A stretch of DNA of 60,286 nucleotides from a virus: the IMG/VR virus record IMGVR_UViG_3300042866_000794, positions 1 to 60,286 of that record; one strand, 5' to 3'. Positions 14,864-23,907 of this stretch are shown in pieces. The notes under the pieces are model-generated. The model was given only the letters and a program-made list of their open reading frames with translations, searched no databases and had not been told where the DNA came from. Positions within the stretch are counted from its first letter, which is position 1. Each line of letters begins with the position of its first letter. The translations under genes were made by a program, and so were the position numbers.

Positions 14864-16663
14864 ATGATTCCCACCCCACCCAAGCCTGGCACTGGCTCTC
14901 CAGGAGGGATAACCAATCGCTATGACGGCGCTGGCTTTGCCGCCGATGGCACGCCTATCGCAGGGGATCCCAGAATGCGCGGCCAGCGGGCTCAACAGCA
15001 GGGCGGCAACTTCTCCGCCTACGCTCCTGGTCAGGCGCAGCCCCAGCAGAATCCCTACGGCTCCTCCACTCCGTACGGCGGCAAGCCTCAGGCCATGGGG
15101 CCGCAGTGGAACCAGGGCGGCACCAATCAGCAGCAGACCCGGCAGCAGCCCTTCCAGCAGTACATGACACAGGGCTCTCCGTACGGCGTTCAGCGTCCGC
15201 AGCAGCCAGCGCCGCCGAAGCAGTACGAGGTGCCTACGCCATCCGACGCTGGCGTGGACTTCCGCGACCCGCGCTATCGCCAGCCAGCCGCTGCATCTCC
15301 TGGCCCGTCCCAGCCCGGGCTTCCAGCAGGTGGCGGCGGCGGAGGTGTGCTATTGACGCCGGGACTGATTGACCCCAACGCTGGCTTGGTTCACTACGCA
15401 GGAGACGGCAGGCCAAGGTTTGCGCCGGGGCAGATTGACCCCAACGTCGCCAACAATCCCTACGCCAACCGCCCGCCACCGTTCCAGGCGACCACGCAGA
15501 ACTTCGACGGCACCCAGTCCCAGATGCCCAACTTCCAGCAGCGGGACGCCTTCATCAGCCAGATCAACAACCAGTTAGGTCAGATGCAGGGCCAGAGCTG
15601 GCAGCAGCCTGGCATGGGGGCGCCGCAGTTCAACTTCCCGCAGATGTGGGGACAGGCTGGGCAAATGGCGCAGCAGGGCTTCAGGAATCCGTTTGCTGCG
15701 TCGGGCGGAGGATCTGAGAACCAGATCCGCAACCTGATGGCCGGCGACATCCGGCCGGAGGCCATTGGCCAGCAAGGCCTAATGAACGGCCTGCCTCCTG
15801 GGGCCATTCTGGACTCGCAGCCGCCGATGGCAGGCCAGCCAGGTAGCGCTCGCCGTGCCGGCATTCAGCCATCCGTGACCTACGCCCAGCCGGGCGGCGG
15901 GTGGGGGCACACGCCTACCGCACCGCAGCAGGGCGGCTCCACAGGTTACGGCGACAGACTGGCGAACCCTGACCGCATTTTTACTGGGGATTTCCGGGAC
16001 CGTGACGGCGACAGGGTGGATGACCGTGACCAGACGGGGCCAGGCAGGCCTTCCGGCCGGCAGCGGACATCTGAGCCCGCTCCGGTTCTCCGCGGGGCTG
16101 AAGATTATCCGGGCCCCGTCTCGCCCGGCACTGCCCAGCCGATCCCGCCGCAATCGCAAGGAACTCCCCCGCGGTCAGGTGCTGCTCCGTGGGGCAACGC
16201 CGACAACTTCGATTCTTGGTGGGAAACCCGCAAGGACGAGCTGCTTGCGAAGTCGCGGGAGGTAAGGGCCGCGCATCCGAAGCGGCCCGACATTTGGGAG
16301 CGCGCTGACTGGGCGTTAAGGCAGCACCAAGACAACCGAAACGTAATGGCTGCCGGAGCCCGCATGCAAGAGAACCCGCGGGATAACGCCGCCAAGCAGG
16401 CATACAGCGATGTGGTCCGGCAGGATCAGATGAAGCGTTCGGCGGAGATGCGGGCCGCCAACGCCGCCAAGCCGCCTCAAGCCAAGAGCATGGACGACTT
16501 CCGCCGTGAAGACGGCTCGTATGACTACGAAGGTGCGCGGCGGGAGTGGCAGGCCAAGCAAAACGCCCAGAGGCGTGAGTACATGAAACAGCCCGTCGCC
16601 AAGCGCAACGCCATCTACGGCAGCGATGCGAATCGCCGTGCGTATGAAATCTGGATGCGGTAG
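14864..16663 (+). CDS. Gln/Pro/Gly-rich low-complexity virion protein
   Basis: 599 aa. The first ~430 residues are disordered, rich in Q, P, G and N, with repeated phrases such as LIDPNAGLVHYAGDGRPRFA and QIDPNVANNPYANRPPP. A calcium-binding-like DRDGDRVDDRDQ lies near residue 383. The C-terminal ~150 residues are charged and helical (WETRKDELLAKSREVRAAHP). Likely a flexible virion or head-associated component; no homologous function recognised. Confidence 0.65.
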   Translation: MIPTPPKPGTGSPGGITNRYDGAGFAADGTPIAGDPRMRGQRAQQQGGNFSAYAPGQAQPQQNPYGSSTPYGGKPQAMGPQWNQGGTNQQQTRQQPFQQYMTQGSPYGVQRPQQPAPPKQYEVPTPSDAGVDFRDPRYRQPAAASPGPSQPGLPAGGGGGGVLLTPGLIDPNAGLVHYAGDGRPRFAPGQIDPNVANNPYANRPPPFQATTQNFDGTQSQMPNFQQRDAFISQINNQLGQMQGQSWQQPGMGAPQFNFPQMWGQAGQMAQQGFRNPFAASGGGSENQIRNLMAGDIRPEAIGQQGLMNGLPPGAILDSQPPMAGQPGSARRAGIQPSVTYAQPGGGWGHTPTAPQQGGSTGYGDRLANPDRIFTGDFRDRDGDRVDDRDQTGPGRPSGRQRTSEPAPVLRGAEDYPGPVSPGTAQPIPPQSQGTPPRSGAAPWGNADNFDSWWETRKDELLAKSREVRAAHPKRPDIWERADWALRQHQDNRNVMAAGARMQENPRDNAAKQAYSDVVRQDQMKRSAEMRAANAAKPPQAKSMDDFRREDGSYDYEGARREWQAKQNAQRREYMKQPVAKRNAIYGSDANRRAYEIWMR

Positions 16664-16715
16664 CGGCTTGGCCGCCTTATGTGTATATTTGTCTACCTAC
16701 CCCCCGAGGTGACAC

Positions 16716-18116
16716 ATGCAGCAGAAGTTCAACATCGGCATCGTTACGTTTTCGTACGGCGGCAACGGCGGCATCTCCTCTGAGGTGCCCGACATCCGTG
16801 AGTGGATGGTGCCGCTGGTAGCGGACATCTCCAAGGATCCCCGCGTTAACGCGGTGCGTGTCTGGAACCTGGCGGACACGCCAATCACCATGACCCGCAA
16901 CCGGGCCGTGATGCAGGCCCGCCAGAACGATATTGATGTTCTGGTGATGGTCGATTCGGACATGAAGCCTGACCTATACGCAGGCCATGCGGACGCCAAG
17001 CCGTTCTTCCAGACCTCCTTCGACTTCCTGGTCAACCACTACCACAAGGGCCCGGTGGTGATCGGTGCCCCGTACTGCGGGCCGCCGCCCGTGGAGTGCG
17101 TCTACGTGTTCCGTTGGCAGAACATGGCCTCTGAGAACCCCAACCCCGACTTCCAGTTGGAGATGTACGACCGCCACACGGCCGTAAAGATGGCGGGCAT
17201 CCAGGAATGTGCCGCCCTGCCGACTGGCCTGATCATGTACGACATGCGGGCCTTCGATCTCACGGAGCCGAAGAAGGAAGGCGACAAGCCCTGGTTCTAC
17301 TATGAGTGGAAGGACCGCTTCGCTGCCGAGAAGGCGTCCACCGAAGATGTGACCATGACCCGTGACCTGTCCTTGGTCGGCTCCCAGACGCTGGGCTACA
17401 ACCCGGTCTTCTGCAACTGGGATGCGTGGGCTGGTCACTGGAAGCCGAAGTGCGTCGGCAAGCCGCAGGTGATCGCCGCCGAAGGCATCTCGCACAAGCT
17501 GAAGGACTGCTGGGAGGCCAAGGTCGAACCCGGCACCAAGCTGGTGGAGTTCAAGTCCTCCGTGAAACTTCCCGCCCAGCCCGCGTTTGACAGCATGGGC
17601 ATGGACCTTCCGGGCCGGGACGCAAACGCACTGGTGGCGATGGTGACGCAGTTCACGCAGTCGCACGGCCGCCCCCCGGTGGTGTGCGAGGTGGGCTCCT
17701 GGGCTGGCAAGTCGGCCGTAATCATGGCCAAGGCCGGGGCCAAGGAAGTCCTCTGCATCGATACGTGGGAAGGCTCTGGGAACGACGAAGGGTGCAAGGC
17801 ATACGACGGTTCCCGCGGCACGCCCATCCAAGTGTTCCTCCGCAACACGCAGGGGCTTCCGATCCAGGCATGCTGTGCCCGTTCGCCGGAAGCCGCCGAG
17901 CGGTTCAAGGACGGTGAGTTCGACATCGTCTACATCGATGCCGAGCATGACTACGAATCCGTGAAGGCTGACATCGAAGCGTGGAAGCCCAAGGCCAAGC
18001 ACATCTTGGCGGGCCATGATTACCATTCCTTCCCCGACGTTCAGCGGGCTGTGAAGGACTGCGGGATTACCCCGCATGTCGAAGGCAACGTGTGGATGAC
18101 GAGTGTCGGAGCCTGA
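16716..18116 (+). CDS. Glycosyltransferase-methyltransferase fusion
   Basis: 466 aa in two parts. Residues ~5-290 look like a family-2-type GT-A glycosyltransferase, with the metal-binding DSD at residues 80-82 (VMVDSDMKPD). Residues ~300-466 look like a class I SAM methyltransferase of the MTase_24 type, with glycine loop CEVGSWAGKSAVIM, acidic strand LCIDTWEG and VYIDAEHDYESVKADIEAW. It sits between virion genes and terminase and starts after GAGGTGACAC. It may glycosylate and methylate a particle or host-surface glycan; the acceptor is unknown. Confidence 0.75.
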   Translation: MQQKFNIGIVTFSYGGNGGISSEVPDIREWMVPLVADISKDPRVNAVRVWNLADTPITMTRNRAVMQARQNDIDVLVMVDSDMKPDLYAGHADAKPFFQTSFDFLVNHYHKGPVVIGAPYCGPPPVECVYVFRWQNMASENPNPDFQLEMYDRHTAVKMAGIQECAALPTGLIMYDMRAFDLTEPKKEGDKPWFYYEWKDRFAAEKASTEDVTMTRDLSLVGSQTLGYNPVFCNWDAWAGHWKPKCVGKPQVIAAEGISHKLKDCWEAKVEPGTKLVEFKSSVKLPAQPAFDSMGMDLPGRDANALVAMVTQFTQSHGRPPVVCEVGSWAGKSAVIMAKAGAKEVLCIDTWEGSGNDEGCKAYDGSRGTPIQVFLRNTQGLPIQACCARSPEAAERFKDGEFDIVYIDAEHDYESVKADIEAWKPKAKHILAGHDYHSFPDVQRAVKDCGITPHVEGNVWMTSVGA

Positions 18117-18729
18117 GAAAGTCTGCATAGAGTGCGGGCTAGCGTGGCCCGCCACCACGGCTCACTTCCACAAGTCCAAGGATGGATTCCACGCCCGCTG
18201 TCGCAAGTGCCGGAACAAGAAGATCCGGGGTGACCGCAAGGGGAAGCGGAACAAGAAGCTAGACGAGATTGAGAAGGGCGCCGTCAAGCACTTCGTTGCC
18301 GCGGCCCGCGTGGGTGGAGCGACCATCCCGCACTCCTCGGAACTCCTAGAAGTTCTGATGGAGTATTTCGGCGGCACCCGCGGGTTCGCCAATCTCTTTA
18401 TGAAGCAGTTCTACGATGCGCCGGTCGGCGGTGCGTTCAGGACCAAGATGCTGGACACCGTGGTCCGGCTAGTGAAGGACAACACGGCCATGGGCGGAGC
18501 CAAGAAGCCCTTGGAGCTGATGACTGAGGAAGAGTTGGAAGCCGAGCTGCGGCGGCAGGTGATCGAAGCGGCCATGCAGATGAAACACATTGAGGTCGTA
18601 GATGAAGTGCGAGGATTGCCGCTGGTGGATTCCAGTGGAGGAAGAGATGCAGGGGGAGTGTCACCGGTATCCGCCGACGCTCCTCGGGCAGAGGGGTTGG
18701 GATCGCTCCCCCGAGACGATGCCCACTGA
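18103..18729 (+). CDS. Probable terminase small subunit with zinc finger
   Basis: 208 aa from GTG at 18103, directly upstream of the large terminase. The N-terminus carries a zinc finger (CIECGLAW, then HARCRKCRNKK, residues ~7-40) and a basic stretch; the rest is helical (LLEVLMEYFGGTRGFANLF; MTEEELEAELRRQVIEAAMQ). The function, packaging-site recognition, is inferred from position. The last ~40 residues overlap the next gene by 128 nt in another frame and look non-native. Confidence 0.6.
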   Translation: MSEPEKVCIECGLAWPATTAHFHKSKDGFHARCRKCRNKKIRGDRKGKRNKKLDEIEKGAVKHFVAAARVGGATIPHSSELLEVLMEYFGGTRGFANLFMKQFYDAPVGGAFRTKMLDTVVRLVKDNTAMGGAKKPLELMTEEELEAELRRQVIEAAMQMKHIEVVDEVRGLPLVDSSGGRDAGGVSPVSADAPRAEGLGSLPRDDAH

Positions 18730-18787
18730 TTTCTGTGGCGAATATGAAGAAACACCCCCGCCAAATTCAGCCGCCCCAAACTCCTGA
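18602..18787 (+). CDS. Small zinc-binding protein, 61 aa
   Basis: Starts MKCEDCRWWIPVEEE and contains GECHRYPPTLL and DFCGEYE, the layout of a short Cys-rich protein common in phages (CxxC-RWW ... C-R-P ... W/FCGEY). The ATG has GAGG at 6 nt. It overlaps both the preceding gene (128 nt) and the TerL start (44 nt). Confidence 0.65.
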   Translation: MKCEDCRWWIPVEEEMQGECHRYPPTLLGQRGWDRSPETMPTDFCGEYEETPPPNSAAPNS

Positions 18788-20423
18788 CGAGCCGCTGGGG
18801 GATATGACCCAGCACCAGCTCGGCCAGCTCAAGGACGTTCAGGTCGCTCTCACGGAGCGGCGGCTGGAGGCCCTGCGGCTGTATGAGCCCATGCCTCACC
18901 AGGACGAGTTCCATCGCTGCACGGCGTCGGAGCGCATCGTTCTGGGGGGTAACCGCGGCGGCAAGACGCTGGCGGTTGCAGTGGAAGCCGCCCGCGCGGC
19001 TACGGGCCAGGATCCCTACGGCAAGTACCCAAAGGAAGGCGGCAACCTCGCCATCATCGGCCGGAACTGGCCCCACATTGGATTGGTAATTTATCCCATC
19101 CTCCTAAAAGCCGGGGCGTTTCGGATCATCAAGGACGAGAAGACTGGCCAATGGAGATCGATCCGCCAGGGCGATGACAAGAGCAAGAGCAAGCCCGCGC
19201 CTCCGCTGATCCCGCCGCGGCTGGTGAAGGATGTGTCTTGGGTGCTGAAGAACGCTGGGTATCTCAACAAGCTGGAACTCACCAACGGCTGGACGATCTG
19301 GTGCTTCTCGTCGGAGGGAGAGCCTCCGCAAGGCTATCAGGCCGACCTTATTTGGATTGACGAGGACGTAACGAATGAGGCTTTCGTCGGTGAGTCTCAA
19401 GCGCGGCTCGCAGATCGCAAGGGCCGTTTTGTGTGGTCGGCCATGCCGTGGAGCCGGAATGATGCGCTCTTGGGTCTATGCGAGCGGGCCGACCGCGCAG
19501 TGGAGGAGGGGCAAGAACTTCCAATCATCAAGAAGTTCACGTTCCGGTTTTTGGATAACGCTTTTATCGATTCGGAAGAAAAGCGAAAGAACATAGAGCG
19601 GTGGAGTGCGCTGGGGGCCGACGAGGTCCGAATGCGTGCCGAGGGTGAGTTCACCACCGAATCCACGCTCATGTACCCGACGTTCAATCGCAGCGTGCAT
19701 ATCCTGCCGCGGGCGGAGCTAAAGGACGGGATCATCCCGCCGGACTGGACACGGTACGTGGCGATTGACCCGGGCCACGCAGTCATGGCCACCATCTTCG
19801 CCGCCGTGCCACCGCATGAGCGGTTCATGCTGATCTACGACGAACTGTACATCCGGAACTGCAACGCGCTGATCTGGGGCGAGCAGTTCTATGAGAAGGT
19901 CCGCGAGCAGCACATCCACGCAGCGATCATGGATATGCACGGCGGCCTCCTCCGCGACCTGGGCTCGGGCCGACTGCCGCATGAGCTGTATTCGGAAGAA
20001 CTGAAGAAGCGGAAGATCCGCTTCACCATCGGCGGGCACGGATTCATTCCTGGCTCCGATGACATCCCCGCCAGAACGGCCATCGTCCGGCAGCTCCTGC
20101 ACATCCAAGGCGACGGGACAACCCGGCTCAAGATTCTGGAGGGCTCCTGCCCCAACCTGCTGCGGGAGCTGAAGCGGTATCGCAAGAAGACAACGACGGT
20201 CAACGGGCAGGTGTTCGTCACCGACCAGCCGCAGACCCGAGGCGAGGTCCACGCTTGTCAGTCGCTTGAGTACCTCTGTGCCTACGAACCCAAGTACCAC
20301 GCCCCACCGCGGACTTACGGTCCCGATCCTTGGTGGGTGAAGTGGCTGTCGGAGCGCAAGCGCCGTCAGCGGGAGTCCACCGACCCCCACATCAACCTCG
20401 GGCCCAGCAGGAGATTGCCGTGA
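18744..20423 (+). CDS. terL: Terminase large subunit
   Basis: 559 aa. This is the ATP-driven DNA packaging motor and headful/terminus nuclease. The ATPase domain has a Walker A GGNRGGKT (residues 68-75) and Walker B LIWIDED (near 202). The nuclease domain starts around AIDPGH (near 338). The start is unsettled: ATG 18744 or GTG 18735 are both in frame and neither has a clear ribosome site. The stop overlaps the next gene's GTG as GTGA. Confidence 0.93.
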   Translation: MKKHPRQIQPPQTPDEPLGDMTQHQLGQLKDVQVALTERRLEALRLYEPMPHQDEFHRCTASERIVLGGNRGGKTLAVAVEAARAATGQDPYGKYPKEGGNLAIIGRNWPHIGLVIYPILLKAGAFRIIKDEKTGQWRSIRQGDDKSKSKPAPPLIPPRLVKDVSWVLKNAGYLNKLELTNGWTIWCFSSEGEPPQGYQADLIWIDEDVTNEAFVGESQARLADRKGRFVWSAMPWSRNDALLGLCERADRAVEEGQELPIIKKFTFRFLDNAFIDSEEKRKNIERWSALGADEVRMRAEGEFTTESTLMYPTFNRSVHILPRAELKDGIIPPDWTRYVAIDPGHAVMATIFAAVPPHERFMLIYDELYIRNCNALIWGEQFYEKVREQHIHAAIMDMHGGLLRDLGSGRLPHELYSEELKKRKIRFTIGGHGFIPGSDDIPARTAIVRQLLHIQGDGTTRLKILEGSCPNLLRELKRYRKKTTTVNGQVFVTDQPQTRGEVHACQSLEYLCAYEPKYHAPPRTYGPDPWWVKWLSERKRRQRESTDPHINLGPSRRLP

Positions 20424-20740
20424 GTTCCTACGACATGCCCAAGGCTGACCTGGGCGACATTGTGCTGTTCTACGCCCATGAAGGGGCCACCCCGGTCCCG
20501 GCGATTGTGTCCGTGGTCGCCTCTCGCACGCTCACCCTCTGGGCGATTGCGGGCGAACTGGGCGGCGTGGTGAAGCCCTCGGTCCACCACCTGACCGACC
20601 CGGGGGTCAACGACTTCCCCGATTGGAAGCGGTATGGCTACTGGGAACACAAGCCCAAGGATCCGACGATCTCCATTCTGAGCGAGAAACTCAGCCTGTT
20701 GGACAAGAAAGTGTCCGCTACAGCCCCGAAAAAGGCTTGA
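20420..20740 (+). CDS. Hypothetical protein between terminase and portal, 106 aa
   Basis: GTG start at 20420 with AGGAG at 7 nt, overlapping the terL stop. It is a compact beta-rich protein (LGDIVLFYAHEGATPVPAIV; RTLTLWAI) with a predicted C-terminal helix (SILSEKLSLLDKKV). Function unknown; position suggests packaging or portal assembly. Confidence 0.75.
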   Translation: MSSYDMPKADLGDIVLFYAHEGATPVPAIVSVVASRTLTLWAIAGELGGVVKPSVHHLTDPGVNDFPDWKRYGYWEHKPKDPTISILSEKLSLLDKKVSATAPKKA

Positions 20741-20742
20741 CC

Positions 20743-20757
20743 GGACACTAGTCGGTA
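20743..20757 (+). promoter_or_regulatory. GG-N-CA-N-TAGT-N3-TA motif upstream of portal
   Basis: One of five closely similar 15-mers in short intergenic gaps (others at 22751, 26426, 31384 and 47368). It could be a promoter element, RNA processing site or translation signal. Here it is followed by GGAG and the portal ATG. Confidence 0.4.
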
Positions 20758-20767
20758 GGAGAACTCC

Positions 20768-22759
20768 ATGGCTGACGAGAACCCGCTGCGCCCCATTTGC
20801 AAGCGCTGGCTTGAGTGCATCAAGCAGGCCGAGAAGTACAAGAAGCCTTTCTCCGAGGACGCCGCGGAAGCCATGGGGTTCTTTGCCGGTGACCCCGACT
20901 TTATGTGGAAGGATTCCTACGCTCGCGGTGAGCGGGGATACATCAAGGGCATGGACCCGCCCCCGTTCCGCATGATGGTCAACCGTGTGTGGGAGGCTGT
21001 TCGTCTCTTCACGGCAGTCATCCACCACCGCAACCCGACGCGGACGGTGTCGCCCAAGGACTACCCCATCCTGGGCCCGCAGCTTCTGGGAATCTTCCCC
21101 CAGCCGCCAGTCCCGCAGATGGGGCCGGATGGCCTGCCTGTCATGGGCCCAGACGGCCAGCCGGTGATGATGCCCGATCCGGGGATGATGCAGTACCAGC
21201 AGATGCTCCAGCAGCAGCAGATGATGCTGGAGCGCCGCAAGGTGGTTGCCAAGCTCTTGGAGGACTACCTCAACTACACGCCCAACGAACTCAACCTCAA
21301 GCAGCACTCACGCAAGGTGGTGGAGGAGGCGTTTATCAAGGGCGCGGGTGTGTGGTGGCATGAGCTGTACACACCTCCCGGCGGCACGGTGAAGATGGCC
21401 GGGTCGTTCTACGACACCATCGACAATCTTGTCTGGGATCCGGACGCCGACGAGTTTGAGGACATCCGCTGGGCCGCGCGCCGCCGATGCCAGCCCATCG
21501 ACGAAGTGGCCGCCAAGTTCGGGGTGTCTCGGGAAGAGCTGAAGGGCGGTATCGAATCCTACTCCCGGCAAGCCGATGTCTCCGACCGCGGCTATCAGCA
21601 TGAGAAGAAGACCGGGAAGACGAACGACCTGATCGTCTACTGGGAGATTTATTCCAAGACCGGCTTTGGCGACAGGCTCAAGGACGCCGGCCAAGACCTG
21701 CGGGGCAAGTTCGACGCCCTCGGGCCCAACTGCTACATCGTCGTTGCCGAGGGTGTGGATTTCCCGCTCAACATTCCTCCGGCGATGATGCAGGAGGAGG
21801 TCGATGAGTCCGGCATCCCCCCTACCCTGTTCATGGCTGCCCAGTGGCCGATCCCATTCTGGGCCGAGCCGAGCGGCTGGCCGTTCACGCCGCTGGTGTG
21901 GCACGGCAAGCCGGGCTACTCCTGGCCGATCTCGCTGATCCGCCCTGGCATCGGGGAATTGCGATTCATCAACTGGGCGATGTCGTTCCTCGCCACCCGC
22001 ATTGCCACCTCCAGCCAGACGCTCATCGGTGTGGCCAAGCATGCCGACCCGGATCTCAAGGCCAAGATCCTGGAGAAGAACGAGGGCGGGTTCAACATCG
22101 TTGAAATCTCCGAGGCTGTCGGGCGGTCGGTGAACGATGTGATCTCGGTCTTCCAGATGCCTGGGGTCACCCAGGACATGTACCAGATCATTGCCGAGGT
22201 GACGAACCTGTTCGACCGCCGCGTCGGTTTGACCGAGTTAATTTACGGCATGACCAGGGCGAGTTTCAGAAGTGCCGCTGAAGCCGCCGTGAAGTCGGAG
22301 CAGATCAGCGTCCGGCCTGACGATTACGCTTCGATTCTGGAGGACGCGCTGTCCGAGGTCGCTCGCAAGGAAGCGCTCCTCGCCCGCTGGATGGTCTACC
22401 CGCAGGACGTTGCTCCCATTCTGGGACCGATGGCTGCCCAAGCGTGGCAGTTGCATGTGCAGGGCGAAGACCCTGAGTCGGTGGTCCGTGAATACTCCTA
22501 CCGCGTGGAGGCGGGTTCGGCGCGCAAACCGAATATCGCCACCAAGGTGGAGAACATGAACAACGCCATGCAGATAATGATGCCCGTGGCGCAGGGCCTG
22601 ATGCAGGCCGGTCAGCCGCAAATCTTCAACGCCATGTTGGAGGACTGGGGTGAGGTGATGAACGTGGACATCAGCCGGTACATGGTCCCGCCTCCCCCGC
22701 CGCCTCCTCCCGGCCCGCCACCTGAAGCCCCACCCGAAGCCCCTCCCCAAGGCCAATAG
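20768..22759 (+). CDS. Portal protein (head-tail connector)
   Basis: 663 aa, with length, order (terL then portal) and style of podoviral portals. The N-terminal half has RMMVNRVWEAVRLFTAVIHH and a Met/Gln-rich insertion near residue 120-160. The core has helical segments (GVAKHADPDLKAKILEKNEG; VQKSE-type stems). The C-terminus is a proline run followed by Glu/Pro repeats, probably a flexible tail. It would form the dodecameric ring through which DNA is packaged. The start follows AGGAG at 6 nt. Confidence 0.85.
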   Translation: MADENPLRPICKRWLECIKQAEKYKKPFSEDAAEAMGFFAGDPDFMWKDSYARGERGYIKGMDPPPFRMMVNRVWEAVRLFTAVIHHRNPTRTVSPKDYPILGPQLLGIFPQPPVPQMGPDGLPVMGPDGQPVMMPDPGMMQYQQMLQQQQMMLERRKVVAKLLEDYLNYTPNELNLKQHSRKVVEEAFIKGAGVWWHELYTPPGGTVKMAGSFYDTIDNLVWDPDADEFEDIRWAARRRCQPIDEVAAKFGVSREELKGGIESYSRQADVSDRGYQHEKKTGKTNDLIVYWEIYSKTGFGDRLKDAGQDLRGKFDALGPNCYIVVAEGVDFPLNIPPAMMQEEVDESGIPPTLFMAAQWPIPFWAEPSGWPFTPLVWHGKPGYSWPISLIRPGIGELRFINWAMSFLATRIATSSQTLIGVAKHADPDLKAKILEKNEGGFNIVEISEAVGRSVNDVISVFQMPGVTQDMYQIIAEVTNLFDRRVGLTELIYGMTRASFRSAAEAAVKSEQISVRPDDYASILEDALSEVARKEALLARWMVYPQDVAPILGPMAAQAWQLHVQGEDPESVVREYSYRVEAGSARKPNIATKVENMNNAMQIMMPVAQGLMQAGQPQIFNAMLEDWGEVMNVDISRYMVPPPPPPPPGPPPEAPPEAPPQGQ

Positions 22760-22765
22760 TCGTAT
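22751..22765 (+). promoter_or_regulatory. GG-N-CA-N-TAGT motif at portal stop
   Basis: The TAG of this copy is the portal stop codon, and the next ATG follows the motif directly with no evident Shine-Dalgarno. The 3' TA is displaced by one base relative to the other copies. Confidence 0.3.
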
Positions 22766-23296
22766 ATGACATACCCTCCTGAAGTCGAAGCCGCTGGCGA
22801 ATGGGCCAAGAGCCGCTATGAGAAAGCCCTGCCCTACGGGGAGAAGTGGGCCGCTATGGTCGCCCTTCAGCAGCCGCCTGGAACCAAGGGCAGCGACCGG
22901 GCGTTTCTCCAGGGACGGCAGAACAACGAGCAGTTGGACGAGATGCCGAAGCGTCAGGCGCAGTACGTCGCCCGTGAGGCCCGGCAGGCAGGGATCAACA
23001 TCTCGGGGAAATACTATTGCGCCGGGATAGCCGACAAGCGCGGCTGGAAAGACCCCGCAGCGTGGGTCAGCAGCAACGACGATGTTCTCAGCGTGGCCCG
23101 CAAGCGGCGCCTGCACGTTACGGGAAGCGTGAACTACGACCCCGGCGAAGCCCCGCCGAAGCGCGTGGTGCTGTCGGAGAGCATCATCAACGACGAACTC
23201 CGCAAGGAGAAACGCAAGAACCCCAACGCCAAGGTCGGGGAGCTGCGAGAGAAGATCATTGACAAGCACGCATACAAGGTGAAGGGAAGACTATGA
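22766..23296 (+). CDS. Hypothetical protein downstream of portal, 176 aa
   Basis: A basic protein with LQQPPGTKGSDRAFLQGRQN and ARQAGINISGKYYCAGIADKR, ending in a lysine-rich helix. It starts 7 nt after the portal stop. No domain recognised. Confidence 0.75.
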   Translation: MTYPPEVEAAGEWAKSRYEKALPYGEKWAAMVALQQPPGTKGSDRAFLQGRQNNEQLDEMPKRQAQYVAREARQAGINISGKYYCAGIADKRGWKDPAAWVSSNDDVLSVARKRRLHVTGSVNYDPGEAPPKRVVLSESIINDELRKEKRKNPNAKVGELREKIIDKHAYKVKGRL

Positions 23297-23622
23297 ACGA
23301 GATTGCACGGCACTTTTCTCCCGGCTCGGTGATTACGGCCAACTCCTCGGCCGCCACAACGGCAGGCATGATTCCTTTCGGCCGTTTTGGCGGTGCGTGC
23401 GTGATGATCGCCGCAACCAACTCCTGCACGCAGATCAACTGGCACGGCACCGTGGACCCTTCCGTGACTCCGCGGGCCATCTATTCGGACGGAGCGGCCG
23501 TCACCTCCGCCGTCACGGTTGGGATCATCCCCGTGCCAGACGCCTGTTTCGCAGTGAACTATGTGGTTCCCGTCGTTGTTGGCGGGACAACGTGTGCAAT
23601 GACCGTGATGGCAAAGGGGTGA
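23293..23622 (+). CDS. Small beta-rich structural-type protein, 109 aa
   Basis: Overlaps the previous stop by 4 nt. Alternating hydrophobic/small residues (CVMIAATNSCTQINWHGTV; VNYVVPVVVGGTTCAMTVM) suggest an all-beta fold like small virion surface proteins. Function unknown. Confidence 0.7.
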   Translation: MNEIARHFSPGSVITANSSAATTAGMIPFGRFGGACVMIAATNSCTQINWHGTVDPSVTPRAIYSDGAAVTSAVTVGIIPVPDACFAVNYVVPVVVGGTTCAMTVMAKG

Positions 23623-23625
23623 GAA

Positions 23626-23889
23626 ATGGCGTTTGAGTTTGCTCCTGGAACCAATGGCCCTGTGCGGCTGCGGGAGTCGGTCGTTGCGGCCGAAGTGCCC
23701 GTGGCGAATGAGTTGGCCGAAGGCGAGCTGGCGGTGAACTCCCAGGATGGGACGCTGTACTGCAAGTCGGCCGCCACTGTGAAGGGCTTCCCGAGCGCCG
23801 TTGGCTTCAAACGCATCGTCGCGCTCTCGCAGGCGGCGTATGACGCGCTGACGCCGGACGCCGAGACGCTCTACATCATTACGTCCTGA
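23626..23889 (+). CDS. Small virion/tail appendage protein, 87 aa
   Basis: Ends with SQAAYDALTPDAETLYIITS, a phrase typical of phage tail appendage and tail-fibre segments (AYDAL-DxxTLYIIT). The first part, EGELAVNSQDGTLYCKS, resembles fibre attachment repeats. Probably a fibre adaptor. Confidence 0.65.
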   Translation: MAFEFAPGTNGPVRLRESVVAAEVPVANELAEGELAVNSQDGTLYCKSAATVKGFPSAVGFKRIVALSQAAYDALTPDAETLYIITS

Positions 23890-23907
23890 CAGAGAGGCTC
23901 TAGCGAC

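Noticed and set aside
12962-14995. A 677-codon open frame on the minus strand across the capsid genes
   Set aside because: It is antisense to the capsid and decoration genes, which have sensible products. The frame has low-complexity Arg/His/Leu composition typical of shadow frames in GC-rich DNA.
16974-18158. A 394-codon minus-strand frame over the glycosyltransferase fusion
   Set aside because: Antisense shadow; the plus-strand product carries recognisable GT and SAM motifs.
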